Shown here: positions 44,950-54,144 of the stretch, piece by piece | Layout of the letters: every line of letters begins with the position of its first letter | Numbering within the stretch: the stretch's first letter is position 1 | Assembly: GCA_018004935.1 (NCBI GenBank) | Contig: JAGNBF010000024.1 | Coordinates: forward strand, 1 to 64,000 | DNA length: 64,000 nt | Source of the DNA: Chloroflexota bacterium | Lineage (GTDB): Bacteria > Chloroflexota > Anaerolineae > Promineifilales > Promineifilaceae | Reading direction: 5' to 3' | The notes under the pieces: generated by a model | What the model was told of the DNA's origin: nothing | Database searches by the model: none | The model's input: only the letters and a program-made list of their open reading frames with translations | Position numbers and translations under genes: made by a program

Positions 44950-45510
44950 ATGTCAATTAAATATGCCATTCTCGGTTTTCTCAGTTGGACACCCATGACC
45001 GGCTACGATCTCAAAAAACAGTTTGAGGAATCGGGCACGTTTTATTGGTCGGGTAATAACAATCAGATTTACAAGGCGTTGGTGGAGTTGCATGAGGCCG
45101 GGTTAGTAACAAAGCAAATCCAGCACCAGGAAAGTCTGCCCTCACGCAAGATCTATACGGTGACAGAGGCAGGGCTGGCCGAATTGCGCCAATGGCTGTT
45201 GACGCCCCCGGAATTGCCACAACGCCGCCATTCTTTTCTGGTCCAACTTGCCTGGGCTGATTTGTTGACTCCGGCAGAACTGGATGGGCTGTTGGCCCAG
45301 TACGAGGATGAAGTCCACACCAAATGGTTGATGGTACGGGAACAACGGCAACGGGTGGTTGATGGGCCGCAGAGAACGGCGCGGGAACGACGGTTGTGGC
45401 TGAAGATGGGAGAGAATGAGCTGGCTTTTTATGCCGGGGAGTTGGCGTGGGTGAGAGAGGTGAGGCAGGGGGAGCTTGTAGGAAGTCAGGGGAACTCAGG
45501 GGAACTCTAG
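44950..45510 (+). CDS. PadR-family transcriptional regulator
   Basis: 186 residues. N-terminal winged helix (IKYAILGFLSWTPMTGYDLKK ... GNNNQIYKALVELHEAGLV) and the long C-terminal dimer helices of PadR-s1/VirR type. The last residues (GELVGSQGNSGEL) are encoded by the GGAACTCAGG microrepeat, so the 3' end has been rewritten by repeat sequence. Its target may be itself (palindrome at 44891) and the hydrolase downstream. Confidence 0.88.
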   Translation: MSIKYAILGFLSWTPMTGYDLKKQFEESGTFYWSGNNNQIYKALVELHEAGLVTKQIQHQESLPSRKIYTVTEAGLAELRQWLLTPPELPQRRHSFLVQLAWADLLTPAELDGLLAQYEDEVHTKWLMVREQRQRVVDGPQRTARERRLWLKMGENELAFYAGELAWVREVRQGELVGSQGNSGEL

Positions 45511-45553
45511 CAGACTATCGGAGAAAGAAATTTGGACACGGATATTCACGGAT

Positions 45554-45673
45554 GAGTCTACTGAAAAAAGGAACCGCCAAGACGCTGAGAACGCCAAGAA
45601 CGGAAGAAGTCCAGAGAAAATCTTCGCGATCTTTGCGTCTTTGCGGTGAAAAATCTTCTTTTTCAGCGAACTC
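45554..45673. mobile_element. 120-bp element with GAGTCTACTG ends, 6-bp target duplication
   Basis: Ends GAGTCTACTGAAAAA and CTTTTTCAGCGAACTC; flanked by ACGGAT at 45548-45553 and 45674-45679. Interior AACCGCCAAGACGC...CTTTGCGTCTTTGCGGTG palindrome. Target lies in a CACGGAT-rich palindromic region (45530-45745). Confidence 0.72.
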
Positions 45674-45804
45674 ACGGATAAACACGGATTTGGGTATGTG
45701 TCGAAGTCAAAAATCCGTGTAATCCGTGTGAATCCGTGTCCTAAAACAAAAAAAGAGTTTTCCGGCAACCTGCTAGGAACAGGTTTGACTGTAAAGTAAG
45801 GTGG

Positions 45805-46659
45805 ATGATGAACAGGGAAGAACTTTATTATTCGCCCGCGGCCGCGGCCGCTGTTATGTCTCTTTATGATTCACTTCTCGCCAACTGGGCCACACCCCAT
45901 AAAACGGTGATGGTTCCCACCCGGCATGGCGAGACCTTCGCCATCATCAGTGGCGACCCACTCGCCCCCCCGATGGTGCTGTTACATGGTTCCGGCAGTA
46001 ACGCCACCATCTGGTTGCACGACATTACCCAATATCGGGAGCATTACCATGTTGTGGCCCTGGATATGCCGGGGGATCCCGGCAAGAGTGCCCCTCATCG
46101 CCTGCCCTGGTCTGGCCCCGCTTATACTGAGTGGCTGGCAGATGTGTTGGCCGAATTGAGCCTGGAGAAAGTCGTGCTAGTCGGGATGTCACTGGGGAGT
46201 TGGGCCGCCGCCCGCTTCGCTTCGGCCTGCCCGGAACGTGTCGAACGGCTGGTGTTGATGTGTCCGGGGGGGATTGCGACAACTCATGCCTCGTTTATGC
46301 CCCGTGCCATTCTGCTAACACTGTTGGGTCAGTGGGGGATGAGACGTTTGGTGCAGGCTTTGTTTGCCGATCAGCCGATTCCGCCGGGCACGGTTGAGGC
46401 GGTGGTGTTGGTTAGCCGGAGTTTCCGCGCCCGGATGGAGACATTGCCCCTGATCCCGGATGAGGAGTTGGCCCGGTTGACAATGCCAACGTTGCTTTTG
46501 GGCGGAACGAAGGACATTTTGTGCGATATGGAGAAGACGGCGGAACGTCTGCGGCCGCGACTCCCCCAACTCACCATCACCTTCATCCCCGGTGCGGGGC
46601 ACGCTCTGCTCAACACCATGCCGCATGTGATCGGTTTTCTGAATGCGGAGAAGGCATAA
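45805..46659 (+). CDS. Alpha/beta-hydrolase
   Basis: 284 residues. Oxyanion block LLHGSGSNATIWLHD, nucleophile elbow GMSLGS (Ser about 134), acid Asp in GGTKDI, and His in GAGHAL: a complete catalytic triad. The substrate is unknown; esterase or lactonase activity is likely. It begins 294 bases after the PadR gene on the same strand, with a palindromic element in between. The start codons carry an overlapping GCGGCCGCGGCCGC encoding a run of alanines. Confidence 0.86.
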   Translation: MMNREELYYSPAAAAAVMSLYDSLLANWATPHKTVMVPTRHGETFAIISGDPLAPPMVLLHGSGSNATIWLHDITQYREHYHVVALDMPGDPGKSAPHRLPWSGPAYTEWLADVLAELSLEKVVLVGMSLGSWAAARFASACPERVERLVLMCPGGIATTHASFMPRAILLTLLGQWGMRRLVQALFADQPIPPGTVEAVVLVSRSFRARMETLPLIPDEELARLTMPTLLLGGTKDILCDMEKTAERLRPRLPQLTITFIPGAGHALLNTMPHVIGFLNAEKA

Positions 46660-46730
46660 CATTTACGATTGACGATTTTAGATTTACGATTGGGAACGCT
46701 CTGGATAACGTCTCGTAAAACCCAAAATCT

Positions 46731-46849
46731 GGCGTGGTTCAAAAGTTGGCAAACGGTGCTTAACAGTTTGTAGGGCGATTTGGTAAATCGCCCACGAGAC
46801 GATTTACCAAATCGTCTTACAAATTTGTAAAGCTGACCTGAACCATGCC
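46731..46849. mobile_element. 119-bp miniature element, 8-bp target duplication
   Basis: GGCGTGGTTCAAAAG... to ...TGAACCATGCC, flanked by CAAAATCT at 46723-46730 and 46850-46857. A further palindrome AGCCCGGCGGTTTGACCGCCGGGC sits at about 46980-47006; the rest of the gap has no gene. Confidence 0.88.
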
Positions 46850-47063
46850 CAAAATCTTTATCTTGAAGTAAGCGTTCAGTCCTATATATTCATCGGCCAG
46901 ACCCGCCTGGTTGTAAACGACCGGGCTACTTTTACAAAGGCCGCTGGCCTGGGCTTTTAGCTCGCAAAGCTCCGTAGGTTTAGCCCGGCGGTTTGACCGC
47001 CGGGCGGGGTAACTGAACGCTTACCAATTAACGGATTCACCAATTAATTATTTTTTGCACACC

Positions 47064-47807
47064 ATGAACAACCTACATTTACACTGGCAGGCCATTCCTG
47101 CCGGACAGGTCATCTTAAAAGAAGGGGGTTATCTCACCCAGGCTACCCCCTTTGCTGTGCCTGCTTTCGCGCTGGGTCGGTTTCCGGTAACCACTGAAGC
47201 CTATGGGGCGTTTGTCGCGGCCGCGGGCTACACCACTCGCGCCTGGTGGTGTGATCTCGGTTGGGCCAGCAAAGAAAAAGGGGGGTGGACAGGGCCACAA
47301 CACGAACACAATCGGGAATGGAACCAGCCCCATCACCCTGTTGTTGGTGTTTCCTGGTACGAGGCGATGGCCTACTGCCGCTGGCTGAGTGCCATCACCG
47401 GTCAAACCATCACCCTGCCCACCGAACAACAATGGCAACATGCCGCCGAGGGTGATGACGCCAACCATTACCCCTGGGGCCAGGCCGATCCCAATACCCA
47501 CCTGTGTAACTGGAATCGTCAGGTAGATGAGACCACCCCGGTGGGCCATTATCCGGCGGGAGCCAGCCCATATGGGGTGATGGATATGTGCGGTAATGTG
47601 TGGGAGTGGTGTCTGACCAGTTGGGAAAGCGGCCAGACGGAGCCAGTGGCTGGGGAGCATCGGTTGTTGCGCGGCGGGTGCTGGAGCAGTGACAGCCTGA
47701 TGAGTCTACGCGCCGCCAATCGCTCCCCCCGTGACCCCAACACCCGCCTGTTACCCACAGACCGCCACCATGTGACGGTAGGGTTTCGTTGTGTGAGCCT
47801 GGTATGA
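47064..47807 (+). CDS. SUMF1/FGE-domain protein (formylglycine-enzyme-like, catalytic Cys pair missing)
   Basis: 247 residues from ATG 47064. FALGRFPVTTEAYGAFV, PVVGVSWYEAMAYCRWLS, LPTEQQWQHAAEGDD, YGVMDMCGNVWEW and RGGCWSSD follow the SUMF1 fold from start to end. The catalytic C-x4-C of true formylglycine-generating enzymes is absent (the loop reads RGGCWSSDSLMSLRAANR), so it is unlikely to modify sulfatases. It may be a C-type-lectin-like binding or ergothioneine-type protein. No sulfatase gene is in the window. No clear RBS. Confidence 0.8.
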   Translation: MNNLHLHWQAIPAGQVILKEGGYLTQATPFAVPAFALGRFPVTTEAYGAFVAAAGYTTRAWWCDLGWASKEKGGWTGPQHEHNREWNQPHHPVVGVSWYEAMAYCRWLSAITGQTITLPTEQQWQHAAEGDDANHYPWGQADPNTHLCNWNRQVDETTPVGHYPAGASPYGVMDMCGNVWEWCLTSWESGQTEPVAGEHRLLRGGCWSSDSLMSLRAANRSPRDPNTRLLPTDRHHVTVGFRCVSLV

Positions 47808-48046
47808 GTGGCGTGCGGCCGCTCGCTCAAAGCCGCTTGTTAATAACGGCTGTGTGTCACTTTTGGGGCGACTGGTGGCATGGTCGGGAGAGTGATCATA
47901 GCGATTCTCTGGTCAGGCACCGAGTTGACGCCACCTGCTAACAACATTCCAATTTTCATCAGAGCGACTTTCCGGTAATATTTCTTCAGGCAGGTACGTC
48001 TATACACTGCTTTTTGTTCTACCACAAACTCAACCGGAGAGATGCT

Positions 48047-49072
48047 TTGAACGCTGAAACCATTGCCCTGACAACAACTATCGTCTGCGGCCGCGATGCC
48101 TTTACCCAATTTGCCCCTGACTGGGATGCCCTGGCTCATGCGGGTATGACTGCTACCCCCTTCCAGTTTTTGTCTTATCAACGTGCCTGGTGGACGCATC
48201 TCGGCCCCGGTGAACTGTATACCATTGCCGTTCACGATGAAGCCGGTGATCTGATAGCCCTGGCTCCCTTCTATAATTTGGAAGGCGTTTTGTATTTCAA
48301 TGGTTGTACCCAGGAAACCGATTATCTGGATTTGATTGTACGCCCGGAACATGCCGAAGCCGCCTGGTTAGCCGTCTTAGACTGCTTATGTACCAGCGTG
48401 GCAGGATGGCACGCCCTTGACCTGTGTAACATTCCCGCCGTTTCCCCTTCACGTACCATTCTGCCCCGTCTGGCCGCCAGTCGGGGCTTTTCTTTTGTTG
48501 AGAGCATCCACGAAGTTTGTCCCGTTATCCCGTTGCCTGGTAGCTTTGAAACCTATCTGGAAACCCAACTGGACAAAAAACAACGGCATGAGATTCGGCG
48601 TAAACTACGCCGGGCGGAAGGGGCCGATGCCAGATTGGTTGTCATTGGTGCGGCTGATGACATCCAAGAAGCCGTAGATGCTTTTCTCGTGCTTTTGCAG
48701 AAAAGTACGATGGAAAAACAGGCCTGGCTTAACGAGGGGCGACGAGCCGTGTTTTATGAAACCGCGGCCGCGGCCCAGGCCGATGGGACTTTACAGCTTA
48801 TGTTTATGGAAGTAGATGGGCAAAAAGCGGCCGCGCTCTTCAATTTCGAGTATGCGGGGCGAGTATGGGTCTACAACTCCGGCCTCGATCCCGCCAGTTT
48901 TGGCCATTTAAGTCTGGGGGTCGTTCTGACCGCCCGCGCCATCGAAACCGCCATTGCTCATGGCAACCATACTTTCGATTTCCTACGCGGTAACGAAGAG
49001 TACAAATATCGGTTTGGGGCGCAAAATACGACGGTACACCGGCTGGAGATGCACCGCCAGGCAGGAAGTTAA
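48047..49072 (+). CDS. BioF2/CelD-like GNAT acetyltransferase
   Basis: 341 residues starting at TTG 48047, with GGAGA upstream. The C-terminal half is a GNAT domain of the BioF2-like/Acetyltransf_6 type, seen in exopolysaccharide and cell-surface gene sets: QRHEIRRKLRRAE, LFNFEYAGRVWVYNSGLD and GNHTFDFLRGNEEYKYRFG. Immediately followed (3 bases) by a glycosyltransferase gene, so the pair probably works on the same surface glycan or glycolipid. Three octamers inside. Confidence 0.85.
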   Translation: MNAETIALTTTIVCGRDAFTQFAPDWDALAHAGMTATPFQFLSYQRAWWTHLGPGELYTIAVHDEAGDLIALAPFYNLEGVLYFNGCTQETDYLDLIVRPEHAEAAWLAVLDCLCTSVAGWHALDLCNIPAVSPSRTILPRLAASRGFSFVESIHEVCPVIPLPGSFETYLETQLDKKQRHEIRRKLRRAEGADARLVVIGAADDIQEAVDAFLVLLQKSTMEKQAWLNEGRRAVFYETAAAAQADGTLQLMFMEVDGQKAAALFNFEYAGRVWVYNSGLDPASFGHLSLGVVLTARAIETAIAHGNHTFDFLRGNEEYKYRFGAQNTTVHRLEMHRQAGS

Positions 49073-49075
49073 ACC

Positions 49076-50449
49076 ATGAAGTTACCAGGGAATGAACCCC
49101 TTCGTATTGCCATGCTCTCTGTTCACACCTGTCCCCTGGCCATGCTGGGGGGCAAGAAAACAGGAGGCATGAATGTTTATGTGCGCGATCTGAGCCGGGC
49201 GTTAGGCCGCCTGGGTATTCAGGTAGATGTTTTTACCCGCTCCCAGGATGATTGTGTGCCCTATGTCAACCACGATTTGGGATTTGGCGGCCGCGTTATC
49301 CACATTCCCGCCGGTCCCGAAAAACCCATCCCCGTGGCCGAAGTCGGCCAATATACGGCTGAATTCATTCAGGGGATGGTAAATTTTGCCCGGGCAGAGG
49401 GTCTCCATTACGACCTCATTCACAGCCATTACTGGCTTTCTGGATTGGTCGCGGAAGGCTTACGTGCGGCCTGGGGGGCACACATCCCCATTGTGCAGAT
49501 GTTTCATACTCTGGGGCACATGAAAAACCGCATTGCTACCCTCTCAAGTGAACGCGCTCCCCAAGACCGGTTAAACGGTGAAAATTACCTTATTCACCAT
49601 GTTGCTGACTGTGTAGTGGCCGCCACCCCAGCCGAGCAGGCCCAACTCCGCTGGCTGTATCAGGCTGACCTGGACAAAGTGGTCATTATTCCCCCGGGGG
49701 TAGACCTGGAACGGTTTAAACCACTCCCCCAGGCGGAGGCTAAGGCCCATTTGGGCATTCCCATCTCTGACAAGAATATTGTCTTTGCCGGGCGCATTGA
49801 GCCACTCAAAGGGATTGATACCCTGCTGTTAGCCATCTCTTTGTTGCGGGAGCGGTTCCCGGAAGAAACGCGCAACCTGTGTGTGGCCATTATTGGGGGG
49901 GATCCCTGGGCTGATACACCTGATGCGGAAATGACTCGTTTGCAGGATTTACGGCATGATCTGGACATCCATGATTTTGTCACCTTTTTGGGATCGAAGG
50001 ATCAGAATGAGTTACCTTATTACTACGCGGCCGCGGACGCTGTTGTGATGCCTTCTCATTATGAAAGTTTTGGCCTGGTGGCTCTGGAAGCCATGGCTAT
50101 GGGCACACCGGTGATCGCTTCTGAGGTGGGCGGGCTGGCTTTTTTGGTCAAAGATGGGGAGACGGGATTCCATATTCCTGCCCGCGACCATGAAGCCTTA
50201 GCCGCCCGTCTTTTTGACATTCTGAGTAATAGTGACTGTCGTAATTTGTTAGGGCGGCAGGCCCAGGAGTATGCCCGACAATATGATTGGAACCGCATTG
50301 TGCGCCGGATGGTGGAGTTGTATCAGGAACTGATTTGTACGCCCGCTGGGGAACCAACGGCCTATGAACAGGGTGCTCTTCTGGGGGCAAAACGGTCTTT
50401 CCGGGCGGTTCAGCCGCTGGTAAGTGCAAATAGTGCTCGTGCGGAATAA
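49076..50449 (+). CDS. GT4-family glycosyltransferase
   Basis: 457 residues with the two-domain GT-B fold. GGMNVYVRDLSRALGRLGI near the N-terminus, FAGRIEPLKGIDTLL for the nucleotide-sugar lobe, and the E-x7-E motif in HYESFGLVALEAMAMGTPV. Close in layout to MshA/sucrose-phosphate-type enzymes, so it transfers a sugar from UDP- or ADP-sugar in the cytoplasm. Co-transcribed with the preceding acetyltransferase. Confidence 0.9.
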   Translation: MKLPGNEPLRIAMLSVHTCPLAMLGGKKTGGMNVYVRDLSRALGRLGIQVDVFTRSQDDCVPYVNHDLGFGGRVIHIPAGPEKPIPVAEVGQYTAEFIQGMVNFARAEGLHYDLIHSHYWLSGLVAEGLRAAWGAHIPIVQMFHTLGHMKNRIATLSSERAPQDRLNGENYLIHHVADCVVAATPAEQAQLRWLYQADLDKVVIIPPGVDLERFKPLPQAEAKAHLGIPISDKNIVFAGRIEPLKGIDTLLLAISLLRERFPEETRNLCVAIIGGDPWADTPDAEMTRLQDLRHDLDIHDFVTFLGSKDQNELPYYYAAADAVVMPSHYESFGLVALEAMAMGTPVIASEVGGLAFLVKDGETGFHIPARDHEALAARLFDILSNSDCRNLLGRQAQEYARQYDWNRIVRRMVELYQELICTPAGEPTAYEQGALLGAKRSFRAVQPLVSANSARAE

Positions 50450-50501
50450 TAGAGTTGCCCGGTCAGGAGATCTTTGCTGTGGCGGTCTCCTGACTGCTCA
50501 G

Positions 50502-51896
50502 ATGGTTATGGCGGACACACAAATTTTGCTTCGGCAGTTACCCAGTGTAGATAAATTGTTGCGGCTGGCCGCGGCCGCGCCCCTCGTCGCCACTTATACC
50601 CGCCCCCTTGTCACGGAGGCCATCCGTGCCGTTCTCGCAGAAACACGCCTGCGGCTCAGCCAGGGACACCCGACTTTACCTGCGGATGAAACCATTCTGG
50701 ATGAAAGTGCCACCTGGTTAGACCTGTTGGCCCGGCCTACCTTGCGCCCGGTCATCAACGCTACGGGGGTTATCGTGCATACCAATTTAGGCCGTGCGCC
50801 TCTTAGCGCGGCCGCGATTCAAGCCATGCAGAGTGTGGCCGAGGGTTATTCCACCCTGGAGTATGACCTGGACGCTGGACAGCGGGGTTCCCGCACCGTG
50901 CACGCGGAGAAGTTGCTCACCCGGCTGACCGGGGCAGAAGCGGCATTCGTGGTGAATAACAACGCGGCCGCGGTTCTGCTTATGCTTACTGGTTTATGCC
51001 AGGGGCGAGAAGTCATCATTAGCCGGGGACAACTGGTAGAAATTGGGGGTGGTTTTCGGGTGCCGGATGTGATGGCTCAATCTGGGGCCAAACTGGTGGA
51101 AGTGGGTACAACTAACCGCACTCATCGGCGTGATTATGCTAACGCTATCACGGCTAACACCGCCGCCATTCTTGTTGCCCATCATTCCAACTTCAAAATT
51201 ATCGGCTTCACCACCGAACCACCGCTGGCTGAATTGGCCGAATTGGCCCATGAACATGGTTTATCTTTGCTTTATGACCAGGGGAGTGGGGCGCTGTTAG
51301 ACAGCTCGGTTTATGGTCTTGACCCTGAACCTACTGTCTTGGCCGGGTTACAGGCGGGGGCGGATGTTGTCGCTTTTAGTGGGGATAAATTGTTGGGTGG
51401 GCCGCAGGCGGGTATCCTGGTAGGGCGAGCTGACCTTATTGCCCACCTGAAAAAGCACCCGTTAGCGCGGGCTGTCCGGGCCGATAAACTGGGTCTGGCA
51501 GGTTTGACGGCTACATTAACCCATTATTTGCGAGGGGAAGCCACGCGCCACATTCCCGTCTGGCAGATGATCGCCCTGCCCCTGGTGGAACTGGAACGGC
51601 GTGCGGCCGCGTGGGTGGCCCATCTCGTCGCGCATAACATTCCTGCTGAGGTGATTGCCGGTGAATCTACGGTGGGTGGGGGGAGTTTGCCGGGGGCGAT
51701 GTTGGCTACCCGGTTGGTGGCGTTAAAGGTGGCGAAGGTGGATGAGTTCGCGGCCGCGCTTCGTCACGCCCCTCTGCCTATCATTGGCCGCATCACCGCC
51801 GATCAATTCTTGCTTGACCCCCGTACCGTTTTGCCCGAACAAGAGACTCATCTTATGGCCAGCCTTATTGAGTTCTTGGGGAATTCAGGGGGTTGA
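50502..51896 (+). CDS. selA: L-seryl-tRNA(Sec) selenium transferase
   Basis: 464 residues from ATG 50502 (or 50508). RPVINATGVIVHTNLGRAPL, IEIGG-type LVEIGGGFRVPDVM and FSGDKLLGGPQAGILVG (PLP lysine about K296) identify SelA. It converts seryl-tRNA(Sec) to selenocysteyl-tRNA(Sec). selB, selD and the Sec tRNA are not in this window. The start is placed after a family E palindrome (50455-50495), which occupies the RBS zone. Rich in the octamer (five copies), all encoding alanine runs. Confidence 0.93.
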   Translation: MVMADTQILLRQLPSVDKLLRLAAAAPLVATYTRPLVTEAIRAVLAETRLRLSQGHPTLPADETILDESATWLDLLARPTLRPVINATGVIVHTNLGRAPLSAAAIQAMQSVAEGYSTLEYDLDAGQRGSRTVHAEKLLTRLTGAEAAFVVNNNAAAVLLMLTGLCQGREVIISRGQLVEIGGGFRVPDVMAQSGAKLVEVGTTNRTHRRDYANAITANTAAILVAHHSNFKIIGFTTEPPLAELAELAHEHGLSLLYDQGSGALLDSSVYGLDPEPTVLAGLQAGADVVAFSGDKLLGGPQAGILVGRADLIAHLKKHPLARAVRADKLGLAGLTATLTHYLRGEATRHIPVWQMIALPLVELERRAAAWVAHLVAHNIPAEVIAGESTVGGGSLPGAMLATRLVALKVAKVDEFAAALRHAPLPIIGRITADQFLLDPRTVLPEQETHLMASLIEFLGNSGG

Positions 51897-52332
51897 CATC
51901 AGATGTTGGGACTGGTCTTGTGCCTGCCCCGTGTGGAGCAACCACACGGGTTGCCCGTACCCTACGAAACCCCAAAGAACCCTTTATTGCTTTACGCAAT
52001 CTGTCAATCTCCGTATAATGCCTGCAAGGCGTTAGGGCGTGAGGGGTATGGCTTTATCAGCAATTCTCAATTTGAACCGGGTGTGGGTTTTGCCAGCGGT
52101 AATTGCGATTGAACAAATTAATACCGGTATAGGGCTTCCTCCACCCCTAACCCCGCCTGTAGGGGCAGGGAATTTTTTCTTGGGTCATTTTTTGCGGGTA
52201 GACGCCCACGAAAAATGACCCAAGAAGATTTGGCAATCTTCTTGTACTCCTGAGTGAGCAGTTGACATAAACCTTCGGAAGGTTATTACCGATAAACGCT
52301 AATACACCAATTATTAATACACTGATAACCCT
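51897..52332. repeat. Gap with dispersed repeat and shell repeat
   Basis: 51911-51980 is an inverted copy of the TACGGGCAAC family (also 12733 and 56203). 52126-52235 is a shell repeat with core 52178-52225 (arm TCTTGGGTCATTTTTTGCGGG, slightly mismatched). No gene supported. Confidence 0.65.
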
Positions 52333-53340
52333 ATGACCCATCCCGTTACCCGCATTTTAGGCATTGAAACATCTTGTGATGAGACCGCGGCCGCAGTCGT
52401 AGAAAATGGTACGACCATCCTCAGTAACGTCATTGCCAGCCAGACCGACCTGCACGCCCAATATGGTGGCGTCTTCCCGGAAGTTGCCTCGCGCAAACAT
52501 ATTGAGGTGATTTATTCCGTTATCCAGCAAGCGATGGCCCAGGCTCACCTGGGTTATGATGATCTGGATGCTATTGCCGTGACTAAGGGGCCGGGGCTGG
52601 TGGGATCGCTTTTGGTAGGGGTGAATGCCGCTAAAGGGATTGCCCTGGCCCGTAACAAACCGCTCATTGGGGTTAACCATATTGAAGGGCACGTTTATTC
52701 ATTGTGGCTGACGCCTGCGGCCGCGACGATTGAGTTTCCCATTCTGACGCTGGTTGTCAGTGGGGGGCATACTGAACTATATCTGATGAGAGGTCATGGC
52801 CAGTACGAACACCTGGGGGGAACGCTAGATGATGCGGCGGGGGAAGCGTTTGACAAGGTGGGGCGGTTATTGGGGTTGCCTTTCCCTGGAGGGCCAGCCA
52901 TTGATCAGGCCGCCCGTGATGGCAATCCGGCGGCCTTTGCCTTTCCCCGTGCCGTGATGACCGATGGGTTTAACTTTAGTTTTAGTGGGTTAAAAACAGC
53001 GGTGTTACGGGAGGTGCAAAAGTATGGCGCGGGCCGTTTGCCTGTGGCCGATATGGCGGCCAGTTTCCAGGCGGCAGTGGTAGATGCTCTGGTGACAAAG
53101 ACGAACGCGGCCGCGAAAGCTCATCAGGTTACGGCTGTGCACCTGGCGGGGGGTGTTTCTGCAAACCGGGGCCTGCGCCAGGTGATGTCGGAACGATTGG
53201 CTATGCCGGTGCATTACCCACCACCTATTTTGTGTACGGATAATGCGGCCATGATTGCGGCCGCGGGCCATTTTTATTTCTTGCGAGGAGCTTTTTCTTC
53301 TCTCCATTTTGATGTGGTGCCTAGCTTGCAACTCCAATAG
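52333..53340 (+). CDS. tsaD: tRNA N6-adenosine threonylcarbamoyltransferase TsaD
   Basis: 335 residues: ILGIETSCDETAAAVV at the start, the metal-binding NHIEGH motif, VSGGHTELYLM, and SADNAAMIAAAG-type CTDNAAMIAAAG at the end. It transfers threonylcarbamoyl to A37 of tRNAs reading ANN codons. Full length. Four octamers inside. Confidence 0.95.
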   Translation: MTHPVTRILGIETSCDETAAAVVENGTTILSNVIASQTDLHAQYGGVFPEVASRKHIEVIYSVIQQAMAQAHLGYDDLDAIAVTKGPGLVGSLLVGVNAAKGIALARNKPLIGVNHIEGHVYSLWLTPAAATIEFPILTLVVSGGHTELYLMRGHGQYEHLGGTLDDAAGEAFDKVGRLLGLPFPGGPAIDQAARDGNPAAFAFPRAVMTDGFNFSFSGLKTAVLREVQKYGAGRLPVADMAASFQAAVVDALVTKTNAAAKAHQVTAVHLAGGVSANRGLRQVMSERLAMPVHYPPPILCTDNAAMIAAAGHFYFLRGAFSSLHFDVVPSLQLQ

Positions 53341-53389
53341 CCACCCTATTGGTGTTGCCATGAGCATGATGGCAATGGTTGGGATAGGT

Positions 53390-53725
53390 TGAAGCCGAAG
53401 ACCCATCCCCTGCCCCTTCCCAGTTGTTCATTAAATTTTTAATCGGGTAACGACTTCATTGACCCCATCCCCCCTGCCGATTCCCGAGGGAAGGGGGAAA
53501 TTCCAATGGGGCATTTTTCGGGGCATTCGCCCCGAAAAATGCCCCTTAGAAAAGTTCCCCGCCCTAGGTTAGGGGTGGGGGGGATTCCATTACCTGATTA
53601 ATTTTTTAAACGACAAGGGGGAAGGGGAGAAACCCAAGGGCGCGGTTTGGGGGGCGACCCCCAAACCGCGCCGAGAAAAGTTCCCCGCCCCTGGGGGCGG
53701 GGTTAGAGGTGGGGTAGCCTCGGAA
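53390..53725. repeat. Two shell repeats in tandem, different cores
   Basis: Core 53508-53545 (identical, inverted, to the core at 44509-44546) and core 53639-53672 (arm GGCGCGGTTTGGGGG). Between and around them the same GTTCCCCGCCC and GGGGTTAG.GGTGGGG shells. A hairpin GTAGGACGATTTTGTAAATCG/CGATTTACAAAATCATCCTAC follows at 53869-53920, related to the interior of the 119-bp element. Confidence 0.82.
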
Positions 53726-53989
53726 AAACTGATGCGGAGATGGGGCACAAACCCATGGCCTCATTCCCGCCATAATGGCTGGAACAGATCGAGGCCGAAA
53801 ACCCATCCCCTGCCTTTTCGCAGGAGTTTCCCATGTACCTTTGGCACACCAAGAGGGATGAAAATCTGTAGGACGATTTTGTAAATCGTCCACCGGGCGA
53901 TTTACAAAATCATCCTACATTTTCGTAGGAGTTCCCCATGAGCGGGCGCTCACCAAATGGAATAAAAATTTGTAGGGCGATTTGGTAAA

Positions 53990-54144
53990 GGGCGTGTTTC
54001 AAATGAGTTGAATAATTAATTGTTGAACAGTTGAATGGTTGAATGGTTAATGAAGCGGTAGACGCTTCCCTCGTTAATCATTCAACAATTCACAAATTCA
54101 CCGATTCATTATTTTCTTCCTCTCAACCGAAATGAAACCCACCC
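53990..54144. mobile_element. 155-bp miniature element, 9-bp target duplication
   Basis: Ends GGGCGTGTTTCA and TGAAACCCACCC; flanked by TTTGGTAAA at 53981-53989 and 54145-54153. The target is the TTTGGTAAA/TTTACCAAA core of the hairpin repeats, the same kind of site as for the copy at 38431. Confidence 0.86.

Noticed and set aside
47064-47807. True formylglycine-generating enzyme
   Set aside because: The catalytic cysteine pair is missing and no sulfatase gene is near; kept only as a SUMF1-domain protein.
51903-52112. 69-codon open frame after selA
   Set aside because: Coincides with an inverted copy of the TACGGGCAAC dispersed repeat.
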